From Rhodopseudomonas palustris (GTDB taxonomy: Bacteria; Pseudomonadota; Alphaproteobacteria; Rhizobiales; Xanthobacteraceae): 64,000 nucleotides of DNA. The position numbers and the translations under genes were made by a program. Shown here one piece after another: positions 1 through 8,069 of the stretch. Under the pieces are notes generated by a model. It saw only the letters and a list, made by a program, of their open reading frames with translations. It did not search any database and was not told the origin of the DNA. The DNA is taken from the NCBI RefSeq assembly GCF_003591005.1, contig NZ_QYYD01000005.1, positions 184,402 to 248,401 on the forward strand, given 5' to 3'. How positions within the stretch are numbered: position 1 is the stretch's first letter; each line of letters begins with the position of its first letter.

Positions 1-550
1 TTAGCGCGTGCATCATGTCGAGCGCGGCGATGCCGCCGGCGCAGGTGAAGCGGTCGCGATCGATCTCGAACAACGAGCGGCTGAGATGCAGGAATGGAAA
101 CGTCTCGGTGAAAGCCGGGACGTGCTCCCAATGCACGGTGCAGCGATAGCCGTCGAGCAGCCCGGCCTGGGCGAGCACGAACGGGCCGGCCGACACGCCG
201 CCTAGCCGGACGCCGTGCCGCGCGGCCTTTCGCAGGAAGGCGAGTGTCGGCGGATGATCGAATTCGCGCGGATTGCCGCCGGCGCAGACCACGATGATGT
301 CCAGCCGTCCCGCATCCGCGATGCCGGCATCGGCCGCGATGCGGACGCCGTTCGACGCCGGCACCGCATCGCCGGAAATCGCGATATGCCGCCAGCGATA
401 CAGGCTCTTGCCGGCCAGCACGTTGGCGGCACGCAGCGGTTCGATCGCCGACGCGTAGGACATCAGCGCGAAGCCCGGGATCAGCAGGAAGCCGACGCGC
501 AGCGGGCGCGGCTTGTCGCGATTGGACAATTTTGCGTCGCTTTTTGCCAT
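1..550 (-). CDS. GlxA-type AraC family regulator, 3' end outside window
   Basis: The first 183 residues of a transcription regulator read leftward off the window; the stop lies outside. The visible part is the amidase-like (DJ-1/PfpI) sensor domain of GlxA regulators: FLLIPGFALMSYASAIEPL near residues 20-40, the segment IIVVCAGG, and GGVSAGPFVLAQAGLLDGYR followed by TVHWEH. The AraC DNA-binding domain expected at the C terminus is not in view. The start at 550 is the first ATG (MAKSDAKLS) and leaves 61 bp before the divergent soxB. Members of this family (GbdR, SouR) control glycine betaine, dimethylglycine and sarcosine catabolism, so control of the neighbouring sox genes is a natural inference. 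Confidence 0.85.
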   Translation of the reverse strand, partial: MAKSDAKLSNRDKPRPLRVGFLLIPGFALMSYASAIEPLRAANVLAGKSLYRWRHIAISGDAVPASNGVRIAADAGIADAGRLDIIVVCAGGNPREFDHPPTLAFLRKAARHGVRLGGVSAGPFVLAQAGLLDGYRCTVHWEHVPAFTETFPFLHLSRSLFEIDRDRFTCAGGIAALDMMHAL

Positions 551-611
551 GCGGCTGATTGATTAGCAGGGCACAGTGCGGCCGACAAGCCGACCGGAGC
601 CGTGTGCGACG

Positions 612-1862
612 ATGCATTATTCCGTGTTTTCGCTGGCGCGCGAGGCGCTGCGTGGTCATCGCGGCTGGCGCCCGGTATGGCGCGACGCCGAACCGCGGCG
701 ACACTACGACGTTGTGATCGTCGGCGGCGGCGGCCATGGCCTCGCCACCGCCTACTATCTGGCCAAGCGGCACGGCATCCGCAACGTCGCCGTGCTGGAA
801 AAGGGCTGGATCGGCTCCGGCAATGCCGGCCGCAACACCACCATCATCCGCTCCAACTATCTATTGCCCGGCAATCAGCCGTTCTACGAGCTGTCGATGC
901 AGCTTTGGGAGGGGCTGGAGCAGGAGCTGAACTACAACGCGATGGTGAGCCAGCGCGGCGTGCTCAATCTCATCCATTCCGACGCCCAGCGCGACGCCTT
1001 CGCGCGGCGCGGCAACGCCATGCTGCTGTCCGGCGCCGATGCGGAGTTGCTCGACGCCGACGCCGTGCGCAAGATGCTGCCGCTGTTCGATTTCGACACC
1101 GCGCGGTTTCCGATCAAAGGCGGGCTGCTGCAGCGGCGCGGCGGCACGGCGCGGCACGACGCCGTGGTGTGGGGCTATGCGCGCGGCGCCAGCGACCTCG
1201 GCGTCGACATCGTGCAGAGCTGCGAAGTCACCGGCTTCGTCCGCGACGGCGACCGCGTTCTCGGGGTCGAGACCAGCCGCGGCACCATCGGCTGCGGCCG
1301 GGTCGGCCTCGCGGTCGCGGGCAGCAGCTCGCGGGTCGCGCGCATGTTGAACCTGAAGCTGCCGATCGAGAGCTATCTGATCCAGGCCTTCGTCACCGAA
1401 GCGATCAAACCGCTGATCCCCGGCGTCGTCACCTTCGGTGCCGGGCACTTCTACATCAGCCAGTCCGACAAAGGCGGCCTGGTGTTCGGCGGCGACATGG
1501 ACAGCTACAACTCCTATGCCCAGCGCGGCAATCTGCCCGTGGTCGAGGATGTCTGCGAAGCCGGCATGGCGCTGATGCCGGCGATCGGCCGGATGCGCAT
1601 CCTGCGCAATTGGGCCGGCCTGCTCGACATGTCGATGGACGGTTCGCCGATCATCGACAAGCTGCCGGTGGACGGCGCCTGGCTCAATGCCGGCTGGTGC
1701 TACGGCGGCTTCAAGGCGACGCCGGCGTCGGGGCTGTGCTTCGCGCATCTCCTGGCAACCGGAGACAGCCATCCGGTCGCTCGCGAGATGCGGCTCGACC
1801 GTTTCGCCAAAGGCCAGCTGATCGACGAAAAGGGCCGCGGCGCCCAGCCCAATCTGCATTGA
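612..1862 (+). CDS. soxB: Sarcosine oxidase / N-methylglutamate dehydrogenase beta subunit
   Basis: A 416-residue flavoprotein, the usual SoxB length. The N-terminal Rossmann motif VIVGGGGHGLATAYYLAK (about 36-52) binds FAD. The motif GGTARHDAV holds His182, at the position of the histidine that carries covalent FMN in heterotetrameric sarcosine oxidase. The family oxidises the N-methyl group of sarcosine and passes the carbon to tetrahydrofolate. ATG 612 (MHYSVFSLAREAL) is preferred to the upstream GTG 576 because it matches the normal SoxB N terminus. First gene of soxBDAG-purU. The same four-subunit architecture is used by N-methylglutamate dehydrogenase (MgdABCD). With mgs-like genes 17 kb away, that substrate is equally possible. 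Confidence 0.9.
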   Translation: MHYSVFSLAREALRGHRGWRPVWRDAEPRRHYDVVIVGGGGHGLATAYYLAKRHGIRNVAVLEKGWIGSGNAGRNTTIIRSNYLLPGNQPFYELSMQLWEGLEQELNYNAMVSQRGVLNLIHSDAQRDAFARRGNAMLLSGADAELLDADAVRKMLPLFDFDTARFPIKGGLLQRRGGTARHDAVVWGYARGASDLGVDIVQSCEVTGFVRDGDRVLGVETSRGTIGCGRVGLAVAGSSSRVARMLNLKLPIESYLIQAFVTEAIKPLIPGVVTFGAGHFYISQSDKGGLVFGGDMDSYNSYAQRGNLPVVEDVCEAGMALMPAIGRMRILRNWAGLLDMSMDGSPIIDKLPVDGAWLNAGWCYGGFKATPASGLCFAHLLATGDSHPVAREMRLDRFAKGQLIDEKGRGAQPNLH

Positions 1863-1874
1863 GGGGACGAAGCG

Positions 1875-2135
1875 ATGCGGATCAGATGTCCCTTCTGCGG
1901 CGAACGCGACCTCGGCGAATTCAGTTATCTCGGCGACGCGGAGGCGCGGCCGAATCCGGCGGCGCCCGATGCGGCGCAGCTGTTCTACGAGGCGGTGTAT
2001 CTGCGCGACAACCCGGCCGGGCCGCACGACGAACTCTGGTATCACGCCCAAGGCTGCCGCGGCTGGCTGCGCGTGACGCGCGACACCCGCACCCACGCCA
2101 TCATCAATTCCGTCTTCGCGAGTGAACGGCCATGA
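1875..2135 (+). CDS. soxD: Sarcosine oxidase delta subunit
   Basis: An 86-residue protein of the SoxD/MgdB family, which contributes a zinc site at the subunit interface of the heterotetramer. It starts MRIRCPFCGERD with the family Cys-x2-Cys pair (Cys5, Cys8). It continues with the conserved LFYEAVYLRDN and ends with ELWYHAQGCRGWLRVTRDTR, which supplies another Cys and His. It lies 12 bp after soxB, and its stop overlaps the soxA start (ATGA, 2132-2135), so translation is probably coupled. Length and all family landmarks are normal. Confidence 0.93.
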   Translation: MRIRCPFCGERDLGEFSYLGDAEARPNPAAPDAAQLFYEAVYLRDNPAGPHDELWYHAQGCRGWLRVTRDTRTHAIINSVFASERP

Positions 2136-5125
2136 GCGGAGCAGCGCAAGGGCACGCCGCCGGCCGGCTCGCGCAAGGCGGCCTGATCGACCGCTCGAAA
2201 CGGATCGACTTCAGCTTCGACGGCGCCAGCTACTCCGGCTACGCGGGCGATACGCTGGCCTCCGCGCTGCTCGGCAGCGGCGTGCGGCTGGTCGGACGTT
2301 CGTTCAAGTATCACCGGCCGCGCGGCGTCCTCACCGCCGGCTCGGAGGAGCCGAACGCGCTGGTCGAACTGCGCAGCGGCGCACGGCGCGAGCCGAACAC
2401 CAAGGCGACCACGGTCGAGCTGTTCGACGGCCTCGCGGCGAACAGCCAGAACTGCTGGCCCTCGCTCGGCTTCGACATCGCGGCGGTCAACTCGCTGCTG
2501 GCGCCGTTCCTCTCGGCGGGTTTCTACTACAAGACCTTCATGTGGCCGGCGTCGTTCTGGGATAAGGTCTACGAGCCGGCGATCCGCCGCGCCGCCGGCC
2601 TTGGCCGCGCCAGCGGCGAGGCCGATCCCGACAGCTACGACAAAACCCACGCGTTCTGCGACCTGCTGGTGATCGGCGGCGGCCCCGCCGGATTGATGGC
2701 GGCGCTCAGCGCCGGCCGCGCCGGCGCCCGCGTCATCCTGTGCGACGAGGATTTCGTCACCGGCGGGCGACTGAACGGCGAAGCCCGCGAGATCGATGGC
2801 CGCGCCGGCGCCGAATGGGCCGCAGGCATCGTCGCCGAGTTGCAGGCCATGCCCAACGTCCGGCTGCTGCGGCGAACCACCGTGTTCGCGGTCTATGACG
2901 GCGGCACCTATGCGGCGCTGGAGCGTGTCAGCGATCATCTGCCGGTGCCGCCGCCTTATCAGCCGCGACAGCGCTATTGGAAGATCGTGGCGCGGCGCAG
3001 CCTGCTGGCCGCCGGCGGCATCGAACGGCCGCTGGTGTTCGGCGGCAATGATCGCCCCGGCGTGATGCTCGCGTCCGCGGTGCGCAGCTATCTGCATCGC
3101 TACGCCGTGGTGCCGGGCCAGCGCTGCGCCGTGTTCACCTGCTGCGACGACGCCTGGCACACGGCGTTCGACCTGGCCGGCGCCGGCATCGACGTCGCCG
3201 CCGTGATCGACCGCCGGCCGGACGTCGCGCCGCATCTCGCCGTCCGTGCATCTGAATTGGGCATCGCGGTGCAGACCGGCGCCGATGTCATCGACACTAG
3301 GGGGCGGCAGCAGCTTCGTTCGATCACCGTCCGCGATGCCGCGGGGCGTAGCAGCAAGCTCGACGTCGACCTGCTGGCGATCTCCGGAGGATGGAGCGCC
3401 AACATCGCGATGACCACGCATCTCGGCGGCCGACCGCAATGGTCGGACGCGCATGCGAGCTTCATCGCCACTGCACCGCCGCCCGGCATGACCATCGCCG
3501 GAGCCGCCGCCGGCCACTTCAGCCTCGCCGACGCGCTGCGCGACGGCGCCGCCGCCGGCGTCGCCGCCGCGAGCGATTGCGGCTTCACGGCGCGCAGTTT
3601 CCCGACGCCGCATATCGACGCCGATGACACCGGCGTCTCACCGATGTGGCACGTCGCCGGCGCACGCGGCAAAGCCTTCGTCGATTTCCAGAACGACGTC
3701 ACCACCGGCGATGTCGAGCTGGCGGCGCGTGAGGGTTTCACCTCTGTCGAGCTCCTCAAGCGCTACACCACGCTCGGCATGGCGACCGATCAGGGCAAGA
3801 CGTCCAACGTCGTCGGCCAGGCGCTGATGGCGTCGGCGACCGATCGCACCATGGCGCAGGCCGGCACCACCGTGTTCCGCCCGCCCTACACGCCGGTGGC
3901 GATCGGCGCGCTGGCCGGTCATCACCGCGGCAAGCATTTTCGCCCGACACGATTGACCGCCGGCCATCGCTGGGCCGAGCAGCAGGGCGCCACCTTTATC
4001 GAGGCCGGGCCATGGCTGCGTGCGCAATGGTTCGCGCAGCCGGGCGAGACCGACTGGCTGCAGACCGTCAGCCGCGAGGTGCGCGCGACGCGCAGCGGCG
4101 TCGGCGTCTGCGATGTCTCGACGCTCGGCAAGATCGACGTGCAGGGCAGCGACGCCGGCGCATTTCTCGACCGCATCTACATCAACAGTTTCTCGACGCT
4201 GCCGGTCGGCAAGGTGCGCTACGGCCTGATGCTGCGCGAGGACGGCCTCGCCATGGACGACGGCACCTGCGCGCGCTTCGCCGAGGATCACTTCATGATG
4301 TCGACCACCACCGCCAATGCCGGCGCGGTGATGCAGCATCTCGAGCACGCCCGGCAGGTGTTGTGGCCCGAGCTCGACGTGCAATTGGTCTCGGTCACCG
4401 AACAATGGTCGCAATACTCGGTCGCCGGGCCGCGCTCGCGCGATCTGCTCAGCCGGTTACTTGGCGACGCGCTCGACGTCTCGGGCGCTGCTTTGCCCTA
4501 TCTCGGCTGCGCCGAGTTCAGCTGGCGCGGCGTCACGGCGCGGCTGTATCGGGTGTCGTTCTCCGGCGAACTCGCGTTTGAACTCGCGGTGCCGGCAACG
4601 CACGGCGATGCCGCGATCCGCGCGCTGATGCAGGCCGGCGCCGAATTCGGCGTGGTGCCCTACGGGACCGAAGCGCTCGGCGTGATGCGCATCGAAAAGG
4701 GCCATGTCGCCGGCAACGAACTCAACGGCACCACCACGGCTGCCGATCTCGGGCTCGGCCGGATGATGTCGACCAAAAAGGATTTCATCGGCCGCGTGCT
4801 GGCGCAGCGACCCGGCCTCATCGATCCGGACCGCCCGGCGCTGGTCGGCATCGTGCCGGTCGATCGGGCGCAGCGGCTGCGCGCCGGCGCGCATTTCCTG
4901 GCACGCGGCGCCGAGCCGACCATGGCCAATGACGAGGGCTACGTCACCTCGGTGGCGTTCTCGCCGATGCTCGGACATTGGGTCGGCCTCGGCTTCCTCA
5001 AGCGCGGCCCGGCCCGCGCCGGCGAGCGGCTGCGCTCCTATGACCCGATCCGCAGCGGCGATCTCGACGTCGAGGTGGTGTCGCCGGTGTTCTTCGATCC
5101 GGAAGGGAGCCGCCTGCATGGCTGA
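2132..5125 (+). CDS. soxA: Sarcosine oxidase / N-methylglutamate dehydrogenase alpha subunit
   Basis: A 997-residue protein, full length for SoxA. It has an N-terminal ferredoxin-like region (about 20-90, with RSFKYHRPRGVLTAGSEEPN), a Rossmann NAD-binding domain beginning LLVIGGGPAGLMAALSAGRAG (about 177-197), and a C-terminal aminomethyltransferase (GcvT-like) half from about residue 600. The C-terminal half accepts the one-carbon unit on tetrahydrofolate. GTEALGVMRIEKGHVAGNEL is a typical GcvT-fold segment. It overlaps soxD at the start, and soxG by 8 bp at the end. The substrate could be sarcosine or N-methylglutamate; subunit architecture does not separate them. Confidence 0.93.
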   Translation: MSGAAQGHAAGRLAQGGLIDRSKRIDFSFDGASYSGYAGDTLASALLGSGVRLVGRSFKYHRPRGVLTAGSEEPNALVELRSGARREPNTKATTVELFDGLAANSQNCWPSLGFDIAAVNSLLAPFLSAGFYYKTFMWPASFWDKVYEPAIRRAAGLGRASGEADPDSYDKTHAFCDLLVIGGGPAGLMAALSAGRAGARVILCDEDFVTGGRLNGEAREIDGRAGAEWAAGIVAELQAMPNVRLLRRTTVFAVYDGGTYAALERVSDHLPVPPPYQPRQRYWKIVARRSLLAAGGIERPLVFGGNDRPGVMLASAVRSYLHRYAVVPGQRCAVFTCCDDAWHTAFDLAGAGIDVAAVIDRRPDVAPHLAVRASELGIAVQTGADVIDTRGRQQLRSITVRDAAGRSSKLDVDLLAISGGWSANIAMTTHLGGRPQWSDAHASFIATAPPPGMTIAGAAAGHFSLADALRDGAAAGVAAASDCGFTARSFPTPHIDADDTGVSPMWHVAGARGKAFVDFQNDVTTGDVELAAREGFTSVELLKRYTTLGMATDQGKTSNVVGQALMASATDRTMAQAGTTVFRPPYTPVAIGALAGHHRGKHFRPTRLTAGHRWAEQQGATFIEAGPWLRAQWFAQPGETDWLQTVSREVRATRSGVGVCDVSTLGKIDVQGSDAGAFLDRIYINSFSTLPVGKVRYGLMLREDGLAMDDGTCARFAEDHFMMSTTTANAGAVMQHLEHARQVLWPELDVQLVSVTEQWSQYSVAGPRSRDLLSRLLGDALDVSGAALPYLGCAEFSWRGVTARLYRVSFSGELAFELAVPATHGDAAIRALMQAGAEFGVVPYGTEALGVMRIEKGHVAGNELNGTTTAADLGLGRMMSTKKDFIGRVLAQRPGLIDPDRPALVGIVPVDRAQRLRAGAHFLARGAEPTMANDEGYVTSVAFSPMLGHWVGLGFLKRGPARAGERLRSYDPIRSGDLDVEVVSPVFFDPEGSRLHG

Positions 5126-5717
5126 CGCCGATCTCGCCGCCCAGCCGGCCTCGGCCGGCCACGTCATCCCCGGCTCCGCCAAGGGCGATGGCGTGACCAT
5201 CATCGAGCTGCGGGGCCTCGCGCTGGCGACGCTGCAGGCGCGCCGCGGCCAGAGCGAAGCGCTGCGCAGCCGCATCGCCACGACCTATCAACTCGACCTG
5301 CCGGACCGCCCGGCGATCGCGCACGGCCGCGACGTCGCCTTCGTCGGCATGGCGCCGCAAACCTGGCTGGCGATCAGCGAAAGCGACGCATCGCTGGTGC
5401 GCACGCTGAAGACATCGACGGCGGGAGTTGCCTCGGTGTCCGACCAGAGCGGCGGCTACGCGGTGTTTCGGGTCACCGGTCCGGCCGTGCGCGCGGCTCT
5501 GGCGAAAGGCTTTCCGATTGATCTGGAGCCAACGGCGTTCAAGGTCGGCGACGCGGCCACCACCGTGGTCGGCCACATCGGCGCCAGCATCTGGCGCAAT
5601 CCCGACGATGCCGACGGCTCGCCCGTGTTCGAAATCAGCGTGTTCCGCAGCCTGACCCGCAGCTTTCTCGACTGGTTCGCCGGCAGCGCCGCCGAATTCG
5701 GCTGCCACTGGCGCTGA
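5118..5717 (+). CDS. soxG: Sarcosine oxidase gamma subunit
   Basis: A 199-residue SoxG/MgdD family protein, the structural subunit with a GcvT-like fold. ATG 5118 (MADADLAAQPASAGH) is chosen because it gives the usual subunit length and overlaps the end of soxA by 8 bp. Recognisable pieces are ELRGLALATLQARRG, QTWLAISE, and the C-terminal FEISVFRSLTRSFLDWF. It completes the soxBDAG set. No catalytic residues are expected in this subunit. Confidence 0.88.
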   Translation: MADADLAAQPASAGHVIPGSAKGDGVTIIELRGLALATLQARRGQSEALRSRIATTYQLDLPDRPAIAHGRDVAFVGMAPQTWLAISESDASLVRTLKTSTAGVASVSDQSGGYAVFRVTGPAVRAALAKGFPIDLEPTAFKVGDAATTVVGHIGASIWRNPDDADGSPVFEISVFRSLTRSFLDWFAGSAAEFGCHWR

Positions 5718-5762
5718 TCGCCCCACCCCTCCTCGACCTTCCACGCAGACGCGGATGCTCCG

Positions 5763-6620
5763 ATGTCGAACGACAGCTATATCCTGACTTTTGCCTGCCC
5801 CAACCGCCCCGGCATCGTCGCCGCCGTGGCACGCACGCTGTTCGAAAGCGGCGGCAACATCCAGGAGGCGCACCAGTACGACGATCTCGAAACCAATCAG
5901 TTCTTCACCCGCATCCGCTTCAACTTCGTGTCGGGGAGCATCGCGTCGTTCGAGCAAGCATTCGCGCCGCTGGCTGATGAGCTGAAGATGCGCTGGACGC
6001 TGCGGTCGCGCGCGCAGCGCATGCGCGTGCTGATCATGGCGTCACGCTCCGACCATTGCCTCGCCGACCTGTTGTATCGCTGGCGGATCGGCGAGCTCGC
6101 GGTCGACATCGCCGGCATCGTCTCCAACCATCCGCGCGAGACCTATCAGCATCACGATCTCACCGGCATCGCGTTCGACTATCTGCCGGTGACGCCGCAG
6201 ACCAAGGCGCAGCAGGAAGCCGAGGTGTGGCGCATCGTCGGCGAGCGCCAGGTCGACCTGGTGATCCTGGCACGCTACATGCAGATCCTGTCGGATGATT
6301 TGTCGGCCAAGCTGGCCGGGCGCTGCATCAACATCCACCACTCGTTCCTGCCCGGCTTCAAGGGCGCCAGGCCCTATCACCAGGCGCACAGCCGCGGCGT
6401 CAAGCTGATCGGCGCGACCGCGCACTACGTCACGGCCGATCTCGACGAAGGCCCGATCATCGAACAGGATGTCGAGCGGATCTCGCACCAGGATCAACCC
6501 GACGATCTCGTCCGCAAGGGCCGCGACATCGAACGCCGCGTGCTGGCGCGCGCCGTGTTCTGGCACATCGAGGGCCGGGTGATTCCGAACGGCCGCAAGA
6601 CGGTGGTGTTTCGGGATTAG
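5763..6620 (+). CDS. purU: Formyltetrahydrofolate deformylase
   Basis: A 285-residue PurU: hydrolyses 10-formyl-tetrahydrofolate to formate and tetrahydrofolate in the cytoplasm. An N-terminal ACT domain (about 5-85, starting [19 protein letters not shown]) is followed by the formyltransferase fold with [19 protein letters not shown] and the catalytic-region segment [19 protein letters not shown]. It lies 45 bp after soxG on the same strand. The pairing makes sense because Sox-type enzymes load one-carbon units onto tetrahydrofolate and PurU regenerates the free carrier. The FolD step needed between methylene- and formyl-tetrahydrofolate is not encoded in this window. Confidence 0.93.
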   Translation: MSNDSYILTFACPNRPGIVAAVARTLFESGGNIQEAHQYDDLETNQFFTRIRFNFVSGSIASFEQAFAPLADELKMRWTLRSRAQRMRVLIMASRSDHCLADLLYRWRIGELAVDIAGIVSNHPRETYQHHDLTGIAFDYLPVTPQTKAQQEAEVWRIVGERQVDLVILARYMQILSDDLSAKLAGRCINIHHSFLPGFKGARPYHQAHSRGVKLIGATAHYVTADLDEGPIIEQDVERISHQDQPDDLVRKGRDIERRVLARAVFWHIEGRVIPNGRKTVVFRD

Positions 6621-6667
6621 CAGTTCGTCGAGTGGCCGCTGTGACGACGCCGCCTCGCGTGCAGAGT

Positions 6668-6740
6668 CGTCATCCTGAGGTGCGCGCGTAGCGCGCCTCG
6701 AAGGATGCGGCCAAGGTGCTCGCGGCCCATCCTTCGAGGC
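6668..6740. repeat. Intergenic inverted repeat, Bradyrhizobiaceae-style
   Basis: Two exact 13-bp arms, GCCTCGAAGGATG (6695-6707) and CATCCTTCGAGGC (6728-6740), can pair across a 20-base loop. They are preceded by GTCATCCTGAGG. This sits in the 408-bp gap between purU and the convergent Sel1-repeat gene, where it could act as a transcription end or simply be a dispersed repeat. No coding frame is convincing here. Confidence 0.7.
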
Positions 6741-6818
6741 CCGTAGCGCCGCACACAGCAGCCACTTCCGAGCCTGGCCGGAAATGCGCTCTTTCAACTC
6801 GGGCACTTCCCCTCCACG

Positions 6819-6909
6819 CGTCATGCCCGGCCTTGTGCCGGGCATCCACGCCTTGCCGAAGGAAATGCAGAAAAGGCGTGGATGGCCGGGACAAGCCCGG
6901 CCATGACGG
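6819..6909. repeat. Composite palindromic (REP-like) element, copy 1
   Basis: A 91-bp element bounded by CGTCATG and CATGACG. Its left arm contains ATGCCCGGCCTTGTGCCGGG and its right arm GGATGGCCGGGACAAGCCCG. Each arm is itself a hairpin, and GGCGTGG/CCACGCC lets the arms pair with each other. Near-identical elements occur at 38294-38382 and 55153-55243, and a broken one at 63890-63910. The rest of this gap (6910-7028) shows no gene. Confidence 0.85.
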
Positions 6910-7028
6910 AGTTTGTGAGCCAATTAGCCGACCGCAAAATGTGGCTGATAAGTCGGCTTTAGTTTTGAGTCAGACTCTCAGGATGACGGCGTTAGTCTAT
7001 CAAATGCAGAACCGCTCCACCGCTCGCT

Positions 7029-7676
7029 TCACGCCGTCGCCATGCCGGCGCGGGTGCGGCCGGCGCGTTCGGCGAAGCGGCGGCGGCCTTCGCGCTTTTC
7101 CTCGTCGGTCATGCCGCGGACCAATTCTTCCAGCTCGGCCATCGCGAGGCCGACGCCGTGCTGCGCCGCGGCGCTGAGCCAGGCGAACGCTTCGATGCGA
7201 TCGACCGGCGTGCCGAGGCCCTTGGCGTAGCAATAGCCGAGCCGCGCCTGCGACGGATAGTGGCCGCCGTCCGAGGCGCGGCGATACCATTCGACCGCCT
7301 GCGCCATATCCACGGGCACACCCTGCCCTTTGGTCAGCAGCACCGCGTAGTTGAACTGGCCGAGCGCGTCGCCGGCCTCGGCGGCGCGATGGAACCACGA
7401 CGCCGCCTTGACCGGATCGGCCTCGACGCCCTCGCCCTTGGCGCACATCGCGCCGACATTGTTGGCGGCCAGCGCGTTGCCCTTCTCGGCGGCGCGCAGA
7501 TACAGCGCGAACGCCCGCGACGCGTCGCGCTCGGCGCCGAGCCCGTTGGCGTAGAGCGCGCCGAGCCAGGCTTCGGCGTCGGCGTCACCGCGCTCCGCCA
7601 GCGGCTCCCAGATCTCGCGCGCTTTTTGATAGTCGCGCTCCATGAATGCGGCTTCGCCCTCGGCGGTGGTCGGCAT
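7029..7676 (-). CDS. Sel1-repeat (TPR-like) protein
   Basis: A 215-residue protein made almost wholly of about five Sel1-like helical repeats of 36 residues. Each carries the A..G...A...LG..Y..G.G pattern, for example DADAEAWLGALYANGLGAERD and HYPSQARLGYCYAKGLGTPVD. No signal peptide or membrane segment is visible, so it is probably a cytoplasmic scaffold for protein contacts. It is the last gene of the importer/amidase operon, 3 bp after the 125-aa gene. ATG 7676 fits the tight spacing; Met12 (MERDYQ) is an alternative. Its role in the operon is unknown; assisting assembly of the neighbouring enzyme is a guess. Confidence 0.8.
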   Translation of the reverse strand: MPTTAEGEAAFMERDYQKAREIWEPLAERGDADAEAWLGALYANGLGAERDASRAFALYLRAAEKGNALAANNVGAMCAKGEGVEADPVKAASWFHRAAEAGDALGQFNYAVLLTKGQGVPVDMAQAVEWYRRASDGGHYPSQARLGYCYAKGLGTPVDRIEAFAWLSAAAQHGVGLAMAELEELVRGMTDEEKREGRRRFAERAGRTRAGMATA

Positions 7677-7679
7677 CGG

Positions 7680-8057
7680 TCACTCCCTTACGATAGCGTT
7701 TTCAAGCGACGCTGAGTCCGGCTCGCGCGCAGACCACGCGTCATGGGCAGACTGCAGACGCGTGTGCGGCGCGATCTTGAGCAGGTAGACGCAGTCGAAA
7801 TCGTTGGTGTCGCCGCTGAGCGGCGCGCCGGCCGCCTTGAGATGCTCGACGAAGTAATCATACACCGTGCGTGCGGCGCGATGTGTCAGGAGCTGCTTGT
7901 ACAGCCATGGATCATGGTCCGGCTGCACGCCGTGCTGCTCGAAAAGGGCCTGCTTCGGCTGATCGGAGATGCCGACGCACCAATTGCTGAAGGTCCCGTC
8001 GAATTCCTTGATGTAGGCGAGGAATTCGTATTTGACCTGCTGCACGCTGAAGACCAT
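7680..8057 (-). CDS. Conserved-looking hypothetical protein, 125 aa
   Basis: I do not recognise a named family. The 125-residue protein is soluble and rich in aromatic residues. It contains FSNWCVGIS, HDPWLYKQLLTHRAARTVYDYF and DFDCVYLLKI, which give the impression of a small alpha/beta domain. It lies between the Rieske-like gene (13-bp gap) and the Sel1 gene (3-bp gap), so it is surely co-transcribed. It could be a small partner subunit of either enzyme. The tight packing and clean reading frame support it being a real gene. Confidence 0.7.
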   Translation of the reverse strand: MVFSVQQVKYEFLAYIKEFDGTFSNWCVGISDQPKQALFEQHGVQPDHDPWLYKQLLTHRAARTVYDYFVEHLKAAGAPLSGDTNDFDCVYLLKIAPHTRLQSAHDAWSAREPDSASLENAIVRE

Positions 8058-8069
8058 CGCGGCGCTCCG

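Noticed and set aside
6668..6909. CRISPR-like repeats in the purU downstream gap
   Set aside because: The repeats are inverted arms of palindromic elements, not regularly spaced direct repeats, and there are no cas genes.
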